DNA from: an uncultured Clostridia bacterium | GTDB lineage: Bacteria; Bacillota; Clostridia; TANB77; CAG-508 | Direction: 5' to 3' | Assembly (NCBI GenBank): GCA_944393325.1 | Contig: CALXZU010000009.1 | Location: 1-47,212 of the forward strand | DNA length: 47,212 nucleotides | In this document: positions 1-8,449 of the stretch, in pieces | Layout: each line of letters begins with the position of its first letter | How positions within the stretch are numbered: position 1 is the stretch's first letter | The notes under the pieces: model-generated | The model's database searches: none | What the model saw: only the letters and a program-made list of their open reading frames with translations | Told to the model about the DNA's origin: nothing | Program-made: the position numbers and the translations under genes

Positions 1-4
1 AAAC

Positions 5-202
5 ATGTTAGCACTAAAAGAAAGAATAGATGCGGAATTTAGAGGACATAGAGAAGCTGGAAGAAGAGAAGGAAGAAGAGAAGGAAGAATGGAAGGAAGA
101 AAAGCAGAAAAACTAGAAACTGCTAAAAATATGCTAAGAGAAAATATTGATATAGACATAATAGAAAGAGTAACAGGATTAAAAAGAAAGCAATTTATGT
201 AA
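5..202 (+). pseudogene. C-terminal fragment of an Rpn/PD-(D/E)XK family transposase-nuclease
   Basis: The 65-residue frame opens at the window edge. It carries the Arg/Lys/Glu-rich tail typical of Rpn-family (recombination-promoting nuclease / putative transposase) C-termini: a LALKERIDAEFRG stretch, then GRREGR repeats and a C-terminal helix ending ERVTGLKRKQFM. The catalytic nuclease core would lie upstream, outside the window, so this may be the end of an intact gene or a stump. A second, shorter copy of the same coding segment lies 390 bp downstream, which suggests duplication and decay. The family assignment rests on the characteristic charged tail only. Confidence 0.5.
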
Positions 203-235
203 TTTTAGCACGTTATTTAGTACAATAGAGTTTTT

Positions 236-305
236 ATAGATTAGCATGGGGAGTTATATTTTTAAAGTTATTATTTGTTAAAATATAAACAAAGTGCTAA
301 TCTAT
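236..305. repeat. 11-bp perfect inverted repeat between Rpn fragments
   Basis: ATAGATTAGCA at 236-246 is mirrored exactly by TGCTAATCTAT at 295-305, around a 48-nt AT-rich spacer. It separates the two Rpn-like fragments and may be a leftover element end. There is no T-tract, so it does not look like a terminator. Confidence 0.35.
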
Positions 306-467
306 GAAATAATGAATAAGGTAATAAGAATAGCATTATCAGGTAACATGACAGAGATGAAAATAGAAGTATTTATAGCAATGTTAAATAGAAAAAACAT
401 GTTAGCACTAAAAGAAAGAATAGATGCAGAATTTAGAGGAGATAGAGAAATAGGAAGAAGGGAATGA
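282..467 (+). pseudogene. Degenerate second copy of the Rpn-like transposase C-terminus
   Basis: An open frame without a convincing ribosome-binding site runs from 282 and has its first ATG at 312. It reads MNKVIRIALSGNMTEMKIEV, continues through the same LALKERIDAEFRG segment found at 5-50, and ends at a TGA at 465-467 within the GRRE repeats. Nucleotide identity with 1-75 is very high around 395-465, so the two are duplicated pieces of one gene. A premature stop and missing N-terminal domain mark this copy as dead. No function is expected. Confidence 0.5.
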
Positions 468-626
468 AGAAAAGAATTTATATAGGGAGAACAAATGAAT
501 TTCTGTAGAAAATTCGAATAAAATATTGCTTTTTTTAATATTTTGTAATAGAATTAAATCACTAAATATATGCTAAAAACTAAAGAATACAAGAAATACA
601 AAAAGATAAAATATAGAGGTGATATA

Positions 627-1856
627 ATGGAGCTAAAGACAAATTATCAATACACATATTTTTTACATCCATTTGTAATAAAAGAAGGAAAATATCAAAA
701 ATATATATTAAAGATGATTAAAGACGAAGACTTTAAATTAAAAACATTTCAAAAAGAAAAAGACTTAAAAATGTATCAATATTTTTTACCGAAAACAAGA
801 GACTTTTTATTTTCAAGTTTTAGTTTAGGAAATACTAAAATAAAAAAATTAGAAGAATTTCCAGATGAAACGAAGGCAGCACTTTTAAGTAAATATCCAT
901 GTAATATATTTGAATATAGAATAAATAAGGATATTCAAGGAAAAGTAGACGAAGAAAGAGGAATATTTTTTACAATCTCAAAAATAGAAATAATATGTTT
1001 CGAAACAGGAATATGTTTTTTGGTAATTAAAACAAACATAGAAGACGGAGACAATTTTTCAAATATATTAAACTTTAATTATAAATTTAGAGACATAAAT
1101 AGTGAAGAGGAATTAAAAAAATTTGATAATATTCGTTTACAAACAAATAGTTTTACAAGTGCGGAAACATTTAGAAATTTTATAAGGAAAATAACAGGAA
1201 CTAATTTAGAAGCCTTAAAATTAGACTTAGAAACAGAAAGATTTTTGACATATTCATATGTATGTATTGACCAAGAAGCATGGAATTCTGAAGAAGATTT
1301 TGAAAAAATATCACATCAATATATAAGATATGCAAATATTCTACCTGCAGATAATAGCAGAGAATTAAAAGAAGAAAAAATAACAACAATAGCAAATTGG
1401 AAATTTGCAAAATTAGCACTGAGTAAATTAGGTGTAATGTTATTTTCATCAAGTGCCGATATGAATAATTATACAATATTACCAGACGAATTTGAAAATC
1501 AATTTTTATATACATATATAATTAATTTGTATAAAAAGATATATTTAAAAAGAATAGAATTACAATTAAAAGATCAAAGACAAGTAAGAAAAGCGAGAAA
1601 AAAATTTATAGACTTTACTAAAAATTTATGGATAAGAGAACTAACAGACGATGAAATCGGAACAATGGTGAATCATAGAGTAGGAGAAATATTAGAACTT
1701 GAAAAACTATATGCTCAAGTAAAAAATAAATATGATATATTATACAAAGACTTGAATATAGAAAAAAACAAAACGTCAACAATAATAATAGGAGTAGTAC
1801 TTGCGGCATCATTAATATTTAATATATTGAATTTTATAGTTTTAATGAGACAATGA
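627..1856 (+). CDS. Conserved-looking hypothetical protein with C-terminal membrane anchor
   Basis: This is a 409-residue protein of unknown function. The start at 627 is chosen because an AGAGGTGA ribosome-binding site lies 5 bases before it; an upstream in-frame extension to 570 has none. The body is soluble, rich in Lys, Glu and Phe, with no recognised catalytic motif. A basic/coiled segment near residues 310-370 is followed by a Lys/Asn linker and one hydrophobic helix at about residues 385-405, ending within a few residues of the C-terminus. This is a tail-anchored arrangement with the bulk of the protein probably cytoplasmic. Its stop codon lies inside a hairpin (1844-1879) that separates it from acpS. 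Confidence 0.6.
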   Translation: MELKTNYQYTYFLHPFVIKEGKYQKYILKMIKDEDFKLKTFQKEKDLKMYQYFLPKTRDFLFSSFSLGNTKIKKLEEFPDETKAALLSKYPCNIFEYRINKDIQGKVDEERGIFFTISKIEIICFETGICFLVIKTNIEDGDNFSNILNFNYKFRDINSEEELKKFDNIRLQTNSFTSAETFRNFIRKITGTNLEALKLDLETERFLTYSYVCIDQEAWNSEEDFEKISHQYIRYANILPADNSRELKEEKITTIANWKFAKLALSKLGVMLFSSSADMNNYTILPDEFENQFLYTYIINLYKKIYLKRIELQLKDQRQVRKARKKFIDFTKNLWIRELTDDEIGTMVNHRVGEILELEKLYAQVKNKYDILYKDLNIEKNKTSTIIIGVVLAASLIFNILNFIVLMRQ

Positions 1857-1879
1857 GATATGGTTCTTTTTGTCTCATT
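1844..1879 (+). terminator. Hairpin overlapping the stop codon at 1856
   Basis: AATGAGACAA at 1844-1853 pairs perfectly with TTGTCTCATT at 1870-1879. The T-run after the stem is short, so termination before acpS may be partial. Confidence 0.5.
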
Positions 1880-1897
1880 TATAAAGAGGAGTGAAAA

Positions 1898-2275
1898 ATG
1901 AAAGTAAATTGTGGAATAGATATAATAGAAATAGATAGAATAAAAGAAAGTATAGAAAAAACAGGAGAAAATTTCTTGAATAAAGTATTTACAAAAAAAG
2001 AAATAGAATATTGTGAAAGCAAGAAAAAACAAAAATATCAACATTACGCAGCAAGATTTGCGGCAAAAGAAGCAGCATTTAAAGCATTATCATGGAAATT
2101 GGAAGATAAATACTCTGTTTCATGGAAAGACTTTGAATTAACAAACGATGAACAAGGAAGACCTAAATTGAACATCATAGGTATTAATTTAGAAGATATA
2201 GAAAATATAGATGTTAGCATTTCACATTGCAAAAACTATGCGGTAGCAAATGTGACAATTCTATCAGAAGAATAG
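1898..2275 (+). CDS. acpS: Holo-[acyl-carrier-protein] synthase AcpS
   Basis: AcpS transfers 4'-phosphopantetheine from CoA to the serine of acyl carrier protein, activating it for fatty-acid synthesis in the cytoplasm. The 125-residue length is typical. The N-terminal GIDIIEIDRI motif carries the Mg-binding Asp, and FAAKEAAFKAL is the second signature with the catalytic Glu/Lys pair. The SISHCKNYAVA segment near the end is also diagnostic. A strong AGAGGAG site precedes the ATG by 7 bases. It is followed after 13 bp by tatD, so the two are probably co-transcribed. Confidence 0.96.
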   Translation: MKVNCGIDIIEIDRIKESIEKTGENFLNKVFTKKEIEYCESKKKQKYQHYAARFAAKEAAFKALSWKLEDKYSVSWKDFELTNDEQGRPKLNIIGINLEDIENIDVSISHCKNYAVANVTILSEE

Positions 2276-2288
2276 GAAGGAATTTATT

Positions 2289-3071
2289 ATGAGATTTTTT
2301 GACAATCATGCACACTTAGATGATGAAAAATTTGATATAGACAGAAAAGAGGTAATAGAAAATATACAAAATGAAGATACAGGTTTTATATCAGCAGGAT
2401 ACAATTTAGAAAGTTCAAAAAAAGCAATTGAATTATCTAAAAAATATAGCTTTATATATGCAACATGTGGAATTTCCCCAAATGACATTCCACAAACTGA
2501 AGATGAATTGTGGAAAAACTTAAAAAAAATTGAAGAATTAGCTAAAGAAAATAAGAAAGTTTTAGCAATAGGAGAAATTGGTTTAGATTATTATTGGGAA
2601 AAAGATAAAGAAATGAAAAAAATACAGAAAAAAGCATTTATAGAACAAATTAATATAGCAAATAAATTAGAACTTCCAATAGTAATACATACAAGAGATG
2701 CGGTTATGGACACTTTGGAAATCTTAAAAAAAAATGATGTTAAAAATAAAGGAATTTTTCATTGTTGTCCATTAAATAGAGAATTAGTAAAAGAAGGATT
2801 AAAACTTGGATTTTATATATCGTGTGCAGGACCTGTAACATTTAAAAATTCTAAAAATGCAGATGAAATAATAAAAATGATTCCTAATGATAAAATACTT
2901 ATAGAAACAGATAGTCCATATCTGTCACCAGAGCCATTAAGAGGAAAAAGAAACAATCCAATAAATGTAAAATATATTGCAAAAAAAATAGCAGAAGTAA
3001 AAGGAAAAACAGTAGAAGAAATTGGAAAAATCACATATGAAAATGCAAAAAAAGCGTATAAAATTACTTAA
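2289..3071 (+). CDS. tatD: TatD family metal-dependent DNase/hydrolase
   Basis: This 260-residue TIM-barrel hydrolase of the TatD family acts as a metal-dependent DNase in DNA repair or turnover and may act on other substrates. Metal ligands are visible in order: HAHLDD (residues 6-11), IGEIGLDYYW (about 98-107), IHTRDA (about 137), FHCC (about 158) and ETDSPYLSPEP (about 206). The full complement of active-site residues is present. An AGGAAGG site precedes the ATG. It sits 13 bp after acpS in one operon and is followed by a 158-bp gap with a new promoter. Confidence 0.95.
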   Translation: MRFFDNHAHLDDEKFDIDRKEVIENIQNEDTGFISAGYNLESSKKAIELSKKYSFIYATCGISPNDIPQTEDELWKNLKKIEELAKENKKVLAIGEIGLDYYWEKDKEMKKIQKKAFIEQINIANKLELPIVIHTRDAVMDTLEILKKNDVKNKGIFHCCPLNRELVKEGLKLGFYISCAGPVTFKNSKNADEIIKMIPNDKILIETDSPYLSPEPLRGKRNNPINVKYIAKKIAEVKGKTVEEIGKITYENAKKAYKIT

Positions 3072-3166
3072 ATTTATATACTAGAAAATTAAAGTAAATT
3101 GTTTTAAAGTGAAATAAAAAATAAATTTTTACTCAAAAAAATAAAAAAATGAAAAAATAGTAAAAT

Positions 3167-3195
3167 TTGACGAAATTAAAGATATATGATATTAT
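3167..3195 (+). promoter_or_regulatory. Sigma-70-type promoter for the DUF4282 gene
   Basis: TTGACG at 3167-3172 and TATTAT at 3190-3195 are separated by 17 bp, 34 bp upstream of the DUF4282 start. Confidence 0.7.
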
Positions 3196-3229
3196 AATTT
3201 CAGAAAAATAAGGAAGGGAGATGCATATT

Positions 3230-3655
3230 ATGTATGGAACAAGATCAATTATAAATATGTCAAGTGCAGTTGGAAGTACAGTATGGGTAATTTTATCATT
3301 AATTCTTGCAATAATAGGAGGAATTTTAGTATATTTCTTATTCTTAAGCAAAAAAAATGAAGGAAAATTTAAAGGATTTTTAGGATGGCTATATGATTTT
3401 CTATCATTTAAGAAAATGTTTTTAGAAGCATTGTTAAAAGTTACTTATATAATAGTTGCAATATATATAACATTATCATCTTTTGCTTTAATAGGAGAAA
3501 GTTTCTTAGGTTTCTTATTAACAATAGTACTTGGAAATGTTTTAGCAAGAGTTGTATATGAATTTTCTTTAATATTATTAGTAATTTGTAGAAATACTAC
3601 TGAAATTGCTAAAAATACATCAAAAAAAGTAGAAGATAAAAAAGAAGAAAAATAA
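3230..3655 (+). CDS. DUF4282-like small membrane protein
   Basis: This is a 141-residue integral membrane protein. The start is placed at 3230, 9 bases after the AAGGAAGGGAG site; an ATG at 3221 abuts that site and is less likely. One helix lies near residues 15-37. A FLSFKKMFLEALLKVTYI segment follows, then two more helices and the RVVYEFSLILLVICRNTTEI motif. The pattern (FLSFxKM, two helices, RxxYExxLI..FRxNxxL) matches DUF4282 proteins, whose function is unknown. The C-terminus is Lys/Glu-rich and cytoplasmic. The stop codon is followed directly by a dispersed 43-bp repeat. Confidence 0.65.
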   Translation: MYGTRSIINMSSAVGSTVWVILSLILAIIGGILVYFLFLSKKNEGKFKGFLGWLYDFLSFKKMFLEALLKVTYIIVAIYITLSSFALIGESFLGFLLTIVLGNVLARVVYEFSLILLVICRNTTEIAKNTSKKVEDKKEEK

Positions 3656-3698
3656 GGGACGTTTCCTTTTGCTCGAAAACGAGCAGTTGGGACACATC
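3656..3698 (+). repeat. Dispersed 43-bp repeat, copy A
   Basis: The repeat starts GGGACGTTTCC and ends TTGGGACACATC, with a GCTCG-AAAA-CGAGC hairpin in the middle. It begins on the base after the DUF4282 stop codon. Copy B (4165-4207) is its exact inverse. Copies C and D lie at 25785 and 42096. Confidence 0.9.
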
Positions 3699-3770
3699 AT
3701 ATATACTAAAATAATGTATGAAAAAATACACTTAAAATCAATTACGAGATAAAAATAAATTTTAATTTTT

Positions 3771-3825
3771 ATTATTCCCGATCACTTATAGATATAAATA
3801 TGTATAAAAAGTGGTCGGGAATAAT
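3771..3825. repeat. 17-bp stem-loop inside the element
   Basis: The ATTATTCCCGATCACTT stretch at 3771-3787 pairs with 3809-3825, with a single G-T wobble and a 21-nt loop. It has the look of a transposon-internal or terminator hairpin. Confidence 0.5.
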
Positions 3826-4137
3826 TGATTTATTTCTAAAATTAAATTGGTAATATTGAAAAAATTTACAAAAAAGAAGAATATCTAAAAACATGAAGTT
3901 TTTATAAAAATAATGTGACAAAAACTATATTTGGAACAATAGGAAGTTGTTATAAATCATATTTATTAAAATCAATAATTCGTAAATTATTAGAAACGGG
4001 AATAAAAAAGATAGGTGATGATTATTATATTTAAATATTAATGAATGTTGGTGATGAGATGAAAAAGCATAAAAAGTAAAAGAAATTTGTAATACAACTA
4101 TTGCATATCATAATATGTTAAGTACAAAAAGAAAATA

Positions 4138-4161
4138 AAAAGTCACGAATTCGTGACTTTT
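4138..4161. repeat. 24-bp perfect palindrome
   Basis: A self-complementary sequence with no loop, centred on GAATTC at 4147-4152 (AAAAGTCAC on the left arm). It lies 3 bp inside repeat copy B and could be a protein-binding site at the element's end. Confidence 0.5.
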
Positions 4162-4164
4162 AAA

Positions 4165-4207
4165 GATGTGTCCCAACTGCTCGTTTTCGAGCAAAAGGAA
4201 ACGTCCC
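4165..4207 (-). repeat. Dispersed 43-bp repeat, copy B
   Basis: Exact inverse of copy A. Read on the minus strand, the htpX TAG stop runs directly into GGGACGTTTCC: the G of the stop is the first base of the repeat. Confidence 0.9.
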
Positions 4208-5112
4208 TATCTTAAATTTCTTAGATTTTCTATTCTATCTTGTGTACTTGGGTGTGTTGACCATATACTTGTTGTTCTCTTTTTTCCTTCTTTAGTGTCT
4301 TTTTTAAATGGGTTTACTATATACATATTAGCTGTTGCACTATTTGCGGTTTTTAGTTGATTAGGATCATTATCTAATTTCTCTAATGCAGAAATCAATC
4401 CATCTGGGTTTCTTGTAAGTTCTGCAGCGGTGCTATCTGCTAAAAATTCTCTTTTTCTTGATAGAGCTAGTTGCATTAATGAACCGAATATAGGAGATAT
4501 AATTAGAAATATTAATCCTATAATCATTAAAATACCATTTGCTTTGCTATCGCTATCATTATCTCTATCTAAACCACCCCAGAATAGAGCTCTTGAAAAC
4601 ATATCGGCAAGCATTACGATAAAACCAACCATAACAGAAACAATACAGCTAAGGCGTATATCATAATTTTTAATATGGCTTACCTCATGGGCAATAACAC
4701 CTTCTAATTCATAATAATCTAATTTTTCTAAAAGTCCAGTTGTAACACATATAACAGCATTTTGAGGATTTCTTCCTGTTGCAAATGCATTAGGTTGAGG
4801 GTCATCTACTACATATAATCGAGGCTTACAAGGAAGATCTGCTACTATCATTAAAGAATCTAAAATATTTACCAGTTTTTGATCCTCTTCTTTAGTTGCA
4901 GGTCTTGCTCTATTTACTGATAGAACTATTTTATCACTATAATAATAAGAACCCCATGCAGATGCTATCGAAAATATTAAAGCAATAACAACTGAAAAAG
5001 TACCTAAATTTAATGCGTTACAAATATAATAAACAATTAATGTAACAACTACAATGAAAATACCTATTATTATACCTGATTCTATTTTATTTTTCCTTAT
5101 ATTTTGAAACAT
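4207..5112 (-). CDS. htpX: HtpX-type membrane zinc metalloprotease (M48)
   Basis: This 301-residue membrane protease of the M48B family takes part in quality control of damaged membrane proteins. Two N-terminal helices at about residues 12-31 and 39-56 are followed by the cytoplasmic catalytic region. The zinc motif HEVSH is at 142-146, and a further hydrophobic stretch at about 158-210 precedes the EFLADSTAAELT segment with the third zinc-ligand Glu. DPQPNAFATGR (104-114) is also typical. It lies 82 bp downstream of lemA on the same strand, the usual LemA-HtpX pairing. The stop codon touches a dispersed repeat. Confidence 0.93.
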   Translation of the reverse strand: MFQNIRKNKIESGIIIGIFIVVVTLIVYYICNALNLGTFSVVIALIFSIASAWGSYYYSDKIVLSVNRARPATKEEDQKLVNILDSLMIVADLPCKPRLYVVDDPQPNAFATGRNPQNAVICVTTGLLEKLDYYELEGVIAHEVSHIKNYDIRLSCIVSVMVGFIVMLADMFSRALFWGGLDRDNDSDSKANGILMIIGLIFLIISPIFGSLMQLALSRKREFLADSTAAELTRNPDGLISALEKLDNDPNQLKTANSATANMYIVNPFKKDTKEGKKRTTSIWSTHPSTQDRIENLRNLR

Positions 5113-5194
5113 ATTAATACTCCTTCTTTATTAAAAAGGATTGGAGTGAATGTCCAATCCAATATTGCTTTCTATTATTTTATAATATTTTTTA

Positions 5195-5758
5195 TTATTG
5201 GTTACTTCCGAAATCTACTTTAACATTTTTTCTTGCTTCTTCGCTTTCAGTATTAAATAAATCACGAGCTTTAAAATGGAACATACCAGCTATAATATTA
5301 GAAGGGAATACTTCTAACTTTGTATTATAGATTGTTACAGAATCATTATAAAATTGTCTTGCAAAAGATATTTTGTTTTCTGTATTTCTTAATTCTTCAG
5401 ATAATTCAGAAAAGTTTTGATTTGCTTTTAAATCTGGATAACCTTCAGAAATTGCCATTATTGTTTTTAAAGTGTCTGATAATTCATTATCAAGTTTAGC
5501 TTTTTCAGGAACACTTTCAGCATTTGCCCATGAACTTCTAAGTTCAGCTATTTTCTCAAATGTTTGATTTTCATGAGTCATATATCCTTTTACAGTTTCA
5601 ACAAAATTAGGTATTAAATCAAACCTTCTTTGAAGTTGGACATCAATTTGACTCCATGCATTATCAACTTTAATTCTTGCTTTTACTAATCCGTTATATA
5701 ATGCAATAACAGCTACAATTAGAATAACTAAAATTGCTAAAATTATTAAACCAACCAT
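5195..5758 (-). CDS. lemA: LemA family membrane protein
   Basis: This 187-residue LemA family protein has one N-terminal membrane helix (about residues 3-22). The conserved helical-bundle signature NAWSQIDVQLQRRFDLIPNF follows, then the usual FARQFYNDSVTIYN motif and the FxxxxLF-type ending. The exact biochemical role of LemA proteins is unsettled; they often accompany HtpX or other M48 proteases, as here. A clear AATAGGAGGAAT ribosome-binding site precedes the ATG, and a minus-strand promoter lies about 40 bp upstream. Confidence 0.93.
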   Translation of the reverse strand: MVGLIILAILVILIVAVIALYNGLVKARIKVDNAWSQIDVQLQRRFDLIPNFVETVKGYMTHENQTFEKIAELRSSWANAESVPEKAKLDNELSDTLKTIMAISEGYPDLKANQNFSELSEELRNTENKISFARQFYNDSVTIYNTKLEVFPSNIIAGMFHFKARDLFNTESEEARKNVKVDFGSNQ

Positions 5759-5794
5759 CTTCTATTATTCCTCCTATTCTTATAATATACAAAT

Positions 5795-5823
5795 ATAATA
5801 ACATATTATGCATATTTATACAA
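5795..5823 (-). promoter_or_regulatory. Promoter of lemA-htpX
   Basis: On the minus strand, TTGTAT (5823-5818) and TATTAT (5800-5795) are separated by 17 bp, about 37 bp before the lemA start. Confidence 0.6.
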
Positions 5824-5993
5824 TAAAATTATGGTAAAATTGTGAAATAATTATGGAAAAATTAGGAATATTTTTAAAAATTTATACATAAAATAATAGT
5901 ACATATATTGAATACTCCATTTTAAAGGAAAAGGACAAATTGTAAAAAAACAACTTTTTTTAAAACTCTTGAGGGAGTAAGGAAGGACAAAAT

Positions 5994-6022
5994 TTGACAA
6001 AAATGGAAAAATAGAGTATAAT
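5994..6022 (+). promoter_or_regulatory. Consensus sigma-70 promoter for the 3D-domain protein
   Basis: TTGACA at 5994-5999 and TATAAT at 6017-6022 with exactly 17 bp between them, a perfect consensus. The mRNA leader would be only about 25 nt. Confidence 0.9.
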
Positions 6023-6053
6023 TAAATTGTTGCCAAAAGGAGGAATTAAATTG

Positions 6054-6980
6054 ATGAAAAAAGAAGAAAACGCTTCGATTTCTATCATGAAAATTATCTG
6101 TGTAACAATTATTCTTATTTTATTATCAGGAATAGGAGTAATGGCAGTTAATACAGACTTAAAGGATGTAACAATTATTCTTCAAAATGGATATGAAATG
6201 ACAGCTTTAACAGGAAAAGCTACAGTTTCAGAAATACTTGCAGAAAATAATATTGTATTAGATGATAATCAAAAAACAATACCTGACTTAAGTGAAGAAG
6301 TATCTTCAGGTCAAAGTATTCAAATTACTGATAAATCATATAATGAAGTTCAAATAGCTAAGATTTCAGAAGAAGGTGTAGAGACATCATTAGATCAAAT
6401 ATTAGAAAATTATGCACCTATTACTGAAAAAATAGTAGTTGAACAAGTTACAATACCATATGAAACTGTTACAAAAAACAGTGAAACAACAGGAGATACA
6501 ACAAGCAAAGTTTTACAACAAGGAAAAGATGGTTTAAAAGAAGTAACATATAAAGTAAAATACCAAAATGATGTAGAGATAGAAAAAACAGTTATTTCAG
6601 AGAAGGTAATCACAGAACCAGTTGATAAAATTGTTCAAGTTCAAAAGAAGGCAACTTCAAGAGGTTCAACATTACCAAGAACTACAGCATCTACTAGTGG
6701 AGGAACAACTTATAAAATAACAGCATATTGTCCATGTAGCAAATGTTGTGGAAAAACAAATGGAATGACTGCATCAGGTACAAAAGCAACAGCAGGAAGA
6801 ACAGTTGCAGCATCTTCAAAATTTGCTTTTGGTACTAAATTAAATATTGGTGGACATATTTATACAGTAGAAGATAGAGGCGGAGCAATAAATGGTAACA
6901 AAATAGATATTTTTGTTAATACACACTCTGAAGCTTTACAATGGGGAGTTAGATACCTAACTGTTTCAGTAGTGCAATAA
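6054..6980 (+). CDS. 3D-domain cell-wall protein with DUF348 and G5 domains
   Basis: This 308-residue exported wall-active protein resembles the YabE/RpfB group. A membrane/signal helix lies near residues 10-31. A DUF348 segment follows (about 38-95, TIILQNGYEMTA...), then a G5 domain (about 130-200, with TIPYETV and VISEKVITEPV), a Ser/Thr linker and a C-terminal 3D domain from about 220. The 3D domain has the acidic cluster VEDRGGAINGNKIDIF, the Asp-dependent lytic transglycosylase-like fold used on peptidoglycan. The AAAAGGAGG at 6035-6043 favours ATG 6054, with TTG 6051 as an alternative; an upstream start at 6027 lies before the site. No ydaO-type leader fits the short 5' region. Confidence 0.9.
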   Translation: MKKEENASISIMKIICVTIILILLSGIGVMAVNTDLKDVTIILQNGYEMTALTGKATVSEILAENNIVLDDNQKTIPDLSEEVSSGQSIQITDKSYNEVQIAKISEEGVETSLDQILENYAPITEKIVVEQVTIPYETVTKNSETTGDTTSKVLQQGKDGLKEVTYKVKYQNDVEIEKTVISEKVITEPVDKIVQVQKKATSRGSTLPRTTASTSGGTTYKITAYCPCSKCCGKTNGMTASGTKATAGRTVAASSKFAFGTKLNIGGHIYTVEDRGGAINGNKIDIFVNTHSEALQWGVRYLTVSVVQ

Positions 6981-7087
6981 TTTAATATGAAATAAGAAAT
7001 GGAGTAGTTTTAATACTGCTCTATTTTATTTTTATAAACAAATTTTATACAAATTTAATTTTATATTTTAAATTTGTATAAAAAATA

Positions 7088-7116
7088 TTGAAAAAAACTC
7101 ATACAAATGCTATAAT
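7088..7116 (+). promoter_or_regulatory. Promoter of the AAA/DUF4143 gene
   Basis: TTGAAA at 7088-7093 and TATAAT at 7111-7116 with a 17-bp spacer, 22 bp before the gene start. Confidence 0.8.
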
Positions 7117-7138
7117 TATATTAAAGGAGATGATATGT

Positions 7139-8396
7139 ATGTCATATATAAAAAGAGGTATAGAAAGAATTATTAAGGATATAGAAAAAACTTTTCCTGT
7201 TATTATGCTTATAGGTCCAAGGCAAGTTGGAAAAACGACCATATTAAAACAGATAACCAAAAATAAGAAAATAAATTATGTAACATTAGATGATTTGAAT
7301 ATAAGAGCATTAGCGACAGAGGATCCGGAGTTATTTTTGAGAACATATGAGCCACCACTGATTATAGATGAATTTCAATATGCACCCAATATCTTATCAT
7401 ATATAAAAATAATAATTGATAATAAAAGGGAAGAAAAAGTAAATGGAGAGAATAATAATATAAATGGACTTTTTTACTTAACAGGTTCACAATCGTTTAA
7501 AATAATGGAGCAAACAACAGAATCTTTAGCTGGAAGAGTTCGGAATACTCGACTTATATTCTCTAAGTAATAGAGAATTAAATAATTTAGAAGAAGATAT
7601 TTTCTTACCAGATTTAGATATTTTGAAAAAAAGAGAAAAAACAGAGTTATTAACAACAAATAGTTTATTTGAAAAAATATTAAATGGTGGGTATCCAGAA
7701 ATTTATGTAACAAAAGATATTGATAGAGAAAAATTTTTTGAAAGCTATATAAGAACTTATATAGAAAGAGATGTTAGACAATTAATAAATGTACAAGATG
7801 AAATTAAATTCTATAAATTTATAGGGAATGTAGCTGCAAGAACAGGGCAAGAACTAAATATAACAGATATTTGTAAAGATATAGGCATAACAAATACTAC
7901 TGGAGAAAAATGGTTATCCATTTTAGTTAATGTTGGGCTAGTATTTCTACTTCAGCCCTACTCAAATAATGTGGTGTCAAGAGTTGTAAAAAGACCAAAA
8001 ATATATTTTACAGATACAGGGCTTAGCTGTTATTTATCAGGATATTTAGACAGCATAACATTAGAAAAAAGTGCATATAGTGGTGCAATTTTTGAAACAT
8101 ATGTTGTTAATCAAATATTAAAATCATTTGCAAATAACGGTAAAGATGCAAGAAAATATTTATATTACTATAGGGATAATAATGGAAAAGAAATAGATTT
8201 ATTAATTATATATAATAATACAGTATATCCAGTAGAAATTAAAAAAAGTGCAAATCCAAAAATGGATTCTATAAAAAATTTTGATATAGTAAAAAAATTC
8301 GGTATGAATGTTGGAAATGGAGGAATTATATGTATGAAAGAAAATATTTTTCCAATAGATATAAATAACAATTATATTCCAATTGAATATTTGTAA
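7139..8396 (+). CDS. AAA+ ATPase with DUF4143 domain, read through a +1 shift at CGG
   Basis: A P-loop ATPase of the common AAA_14/DUF4143 family, function unknown and often called archaeal-type ATPase. Frame one (7139-7570) has Walker A GPRQVGKTT (residues 26-34) and Walker B LIIDEF (74-79), and ends prematurely. Frame two (from 7542) gives the remaining 284 residues with DTGLSCYLSGYL and the nuclease-like DUF4143 end (GKEIDLLI...YPVEIKKSA). The frames join if the C of the CGG at 7541-7543 is skipped: ...LAGRV then GILDLYSLSNRELN, which is the family sequence; the total is 418 residues. Unshifted, the protein ends 9 residues later. Start 7139 follows AAAGGAG by 9 bases; the codon-level damage is otherwise nil. 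If CGG is not recoded, this is a pseudogene. Confidence 0.8.
7538..7544 (+). other. Putative +1 recoding site 1 (GTT-CGG-A)
   Basis: The zero frame reads AGA GTT CGG AAT. Skipping C 7541 gives GTT GGA ATA CTC and continues the ATPase. There is no homopolymer of more than two bases around the site, so ordinary slippage is unlikely. Confidence 0.7.
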
Positions 8397-8414
8397 AAAA
8401 ATTATAAATTTATC

Positions 8415-8444
8415 TTGACAGCTAAAAGAAAATTATGGTAAACT
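8415..8444 (+). promoter_or_regulatory. Promoter of the methyltransferase-kinase-acetyltransferase cluster
   Basis: TTGACA at 8415-8420 and TAAACT at 8439-8444, spacer 18 bp. Transcription would start about 140 nt before the first gene, giving a structured leader. Confidence 0.75.
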
Positions 8445-8449
8445 AAAAA

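Larger units (their letters stand above)
3656..4207. mobile_element. 552-bp non-autonomous element bounded by 43-bp inverted repeats
   Basis: Perfect 43-bp inverted copies (A and B) enclose about 466 bp without an intact gene. Inside are a 17-bp hairpin (3771-3787 with 3809-3825, one G-T pair) and a 24-bp perfect palindrome (4138-4161) centred on GAATTC. Every frame is interrupted by stops. The arrangement is that of a MITE or a decayed transposon whose ends survive. It sits exactly between the stop codons of two convergent genes. A relationship to REP-type repeats and Y1 transposases is a guess; no transposase remnant can be recognised securely. Confidence 0.5.

Noticed and set aside
5880-6053. 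A cyclic-di-AMP (ydaO) riboswitch before the 3D-domain gene
   Set aside because: The perfect promoter at 5994-6022 leaves a leader of only about 25 nt, too short for a riboswitch.
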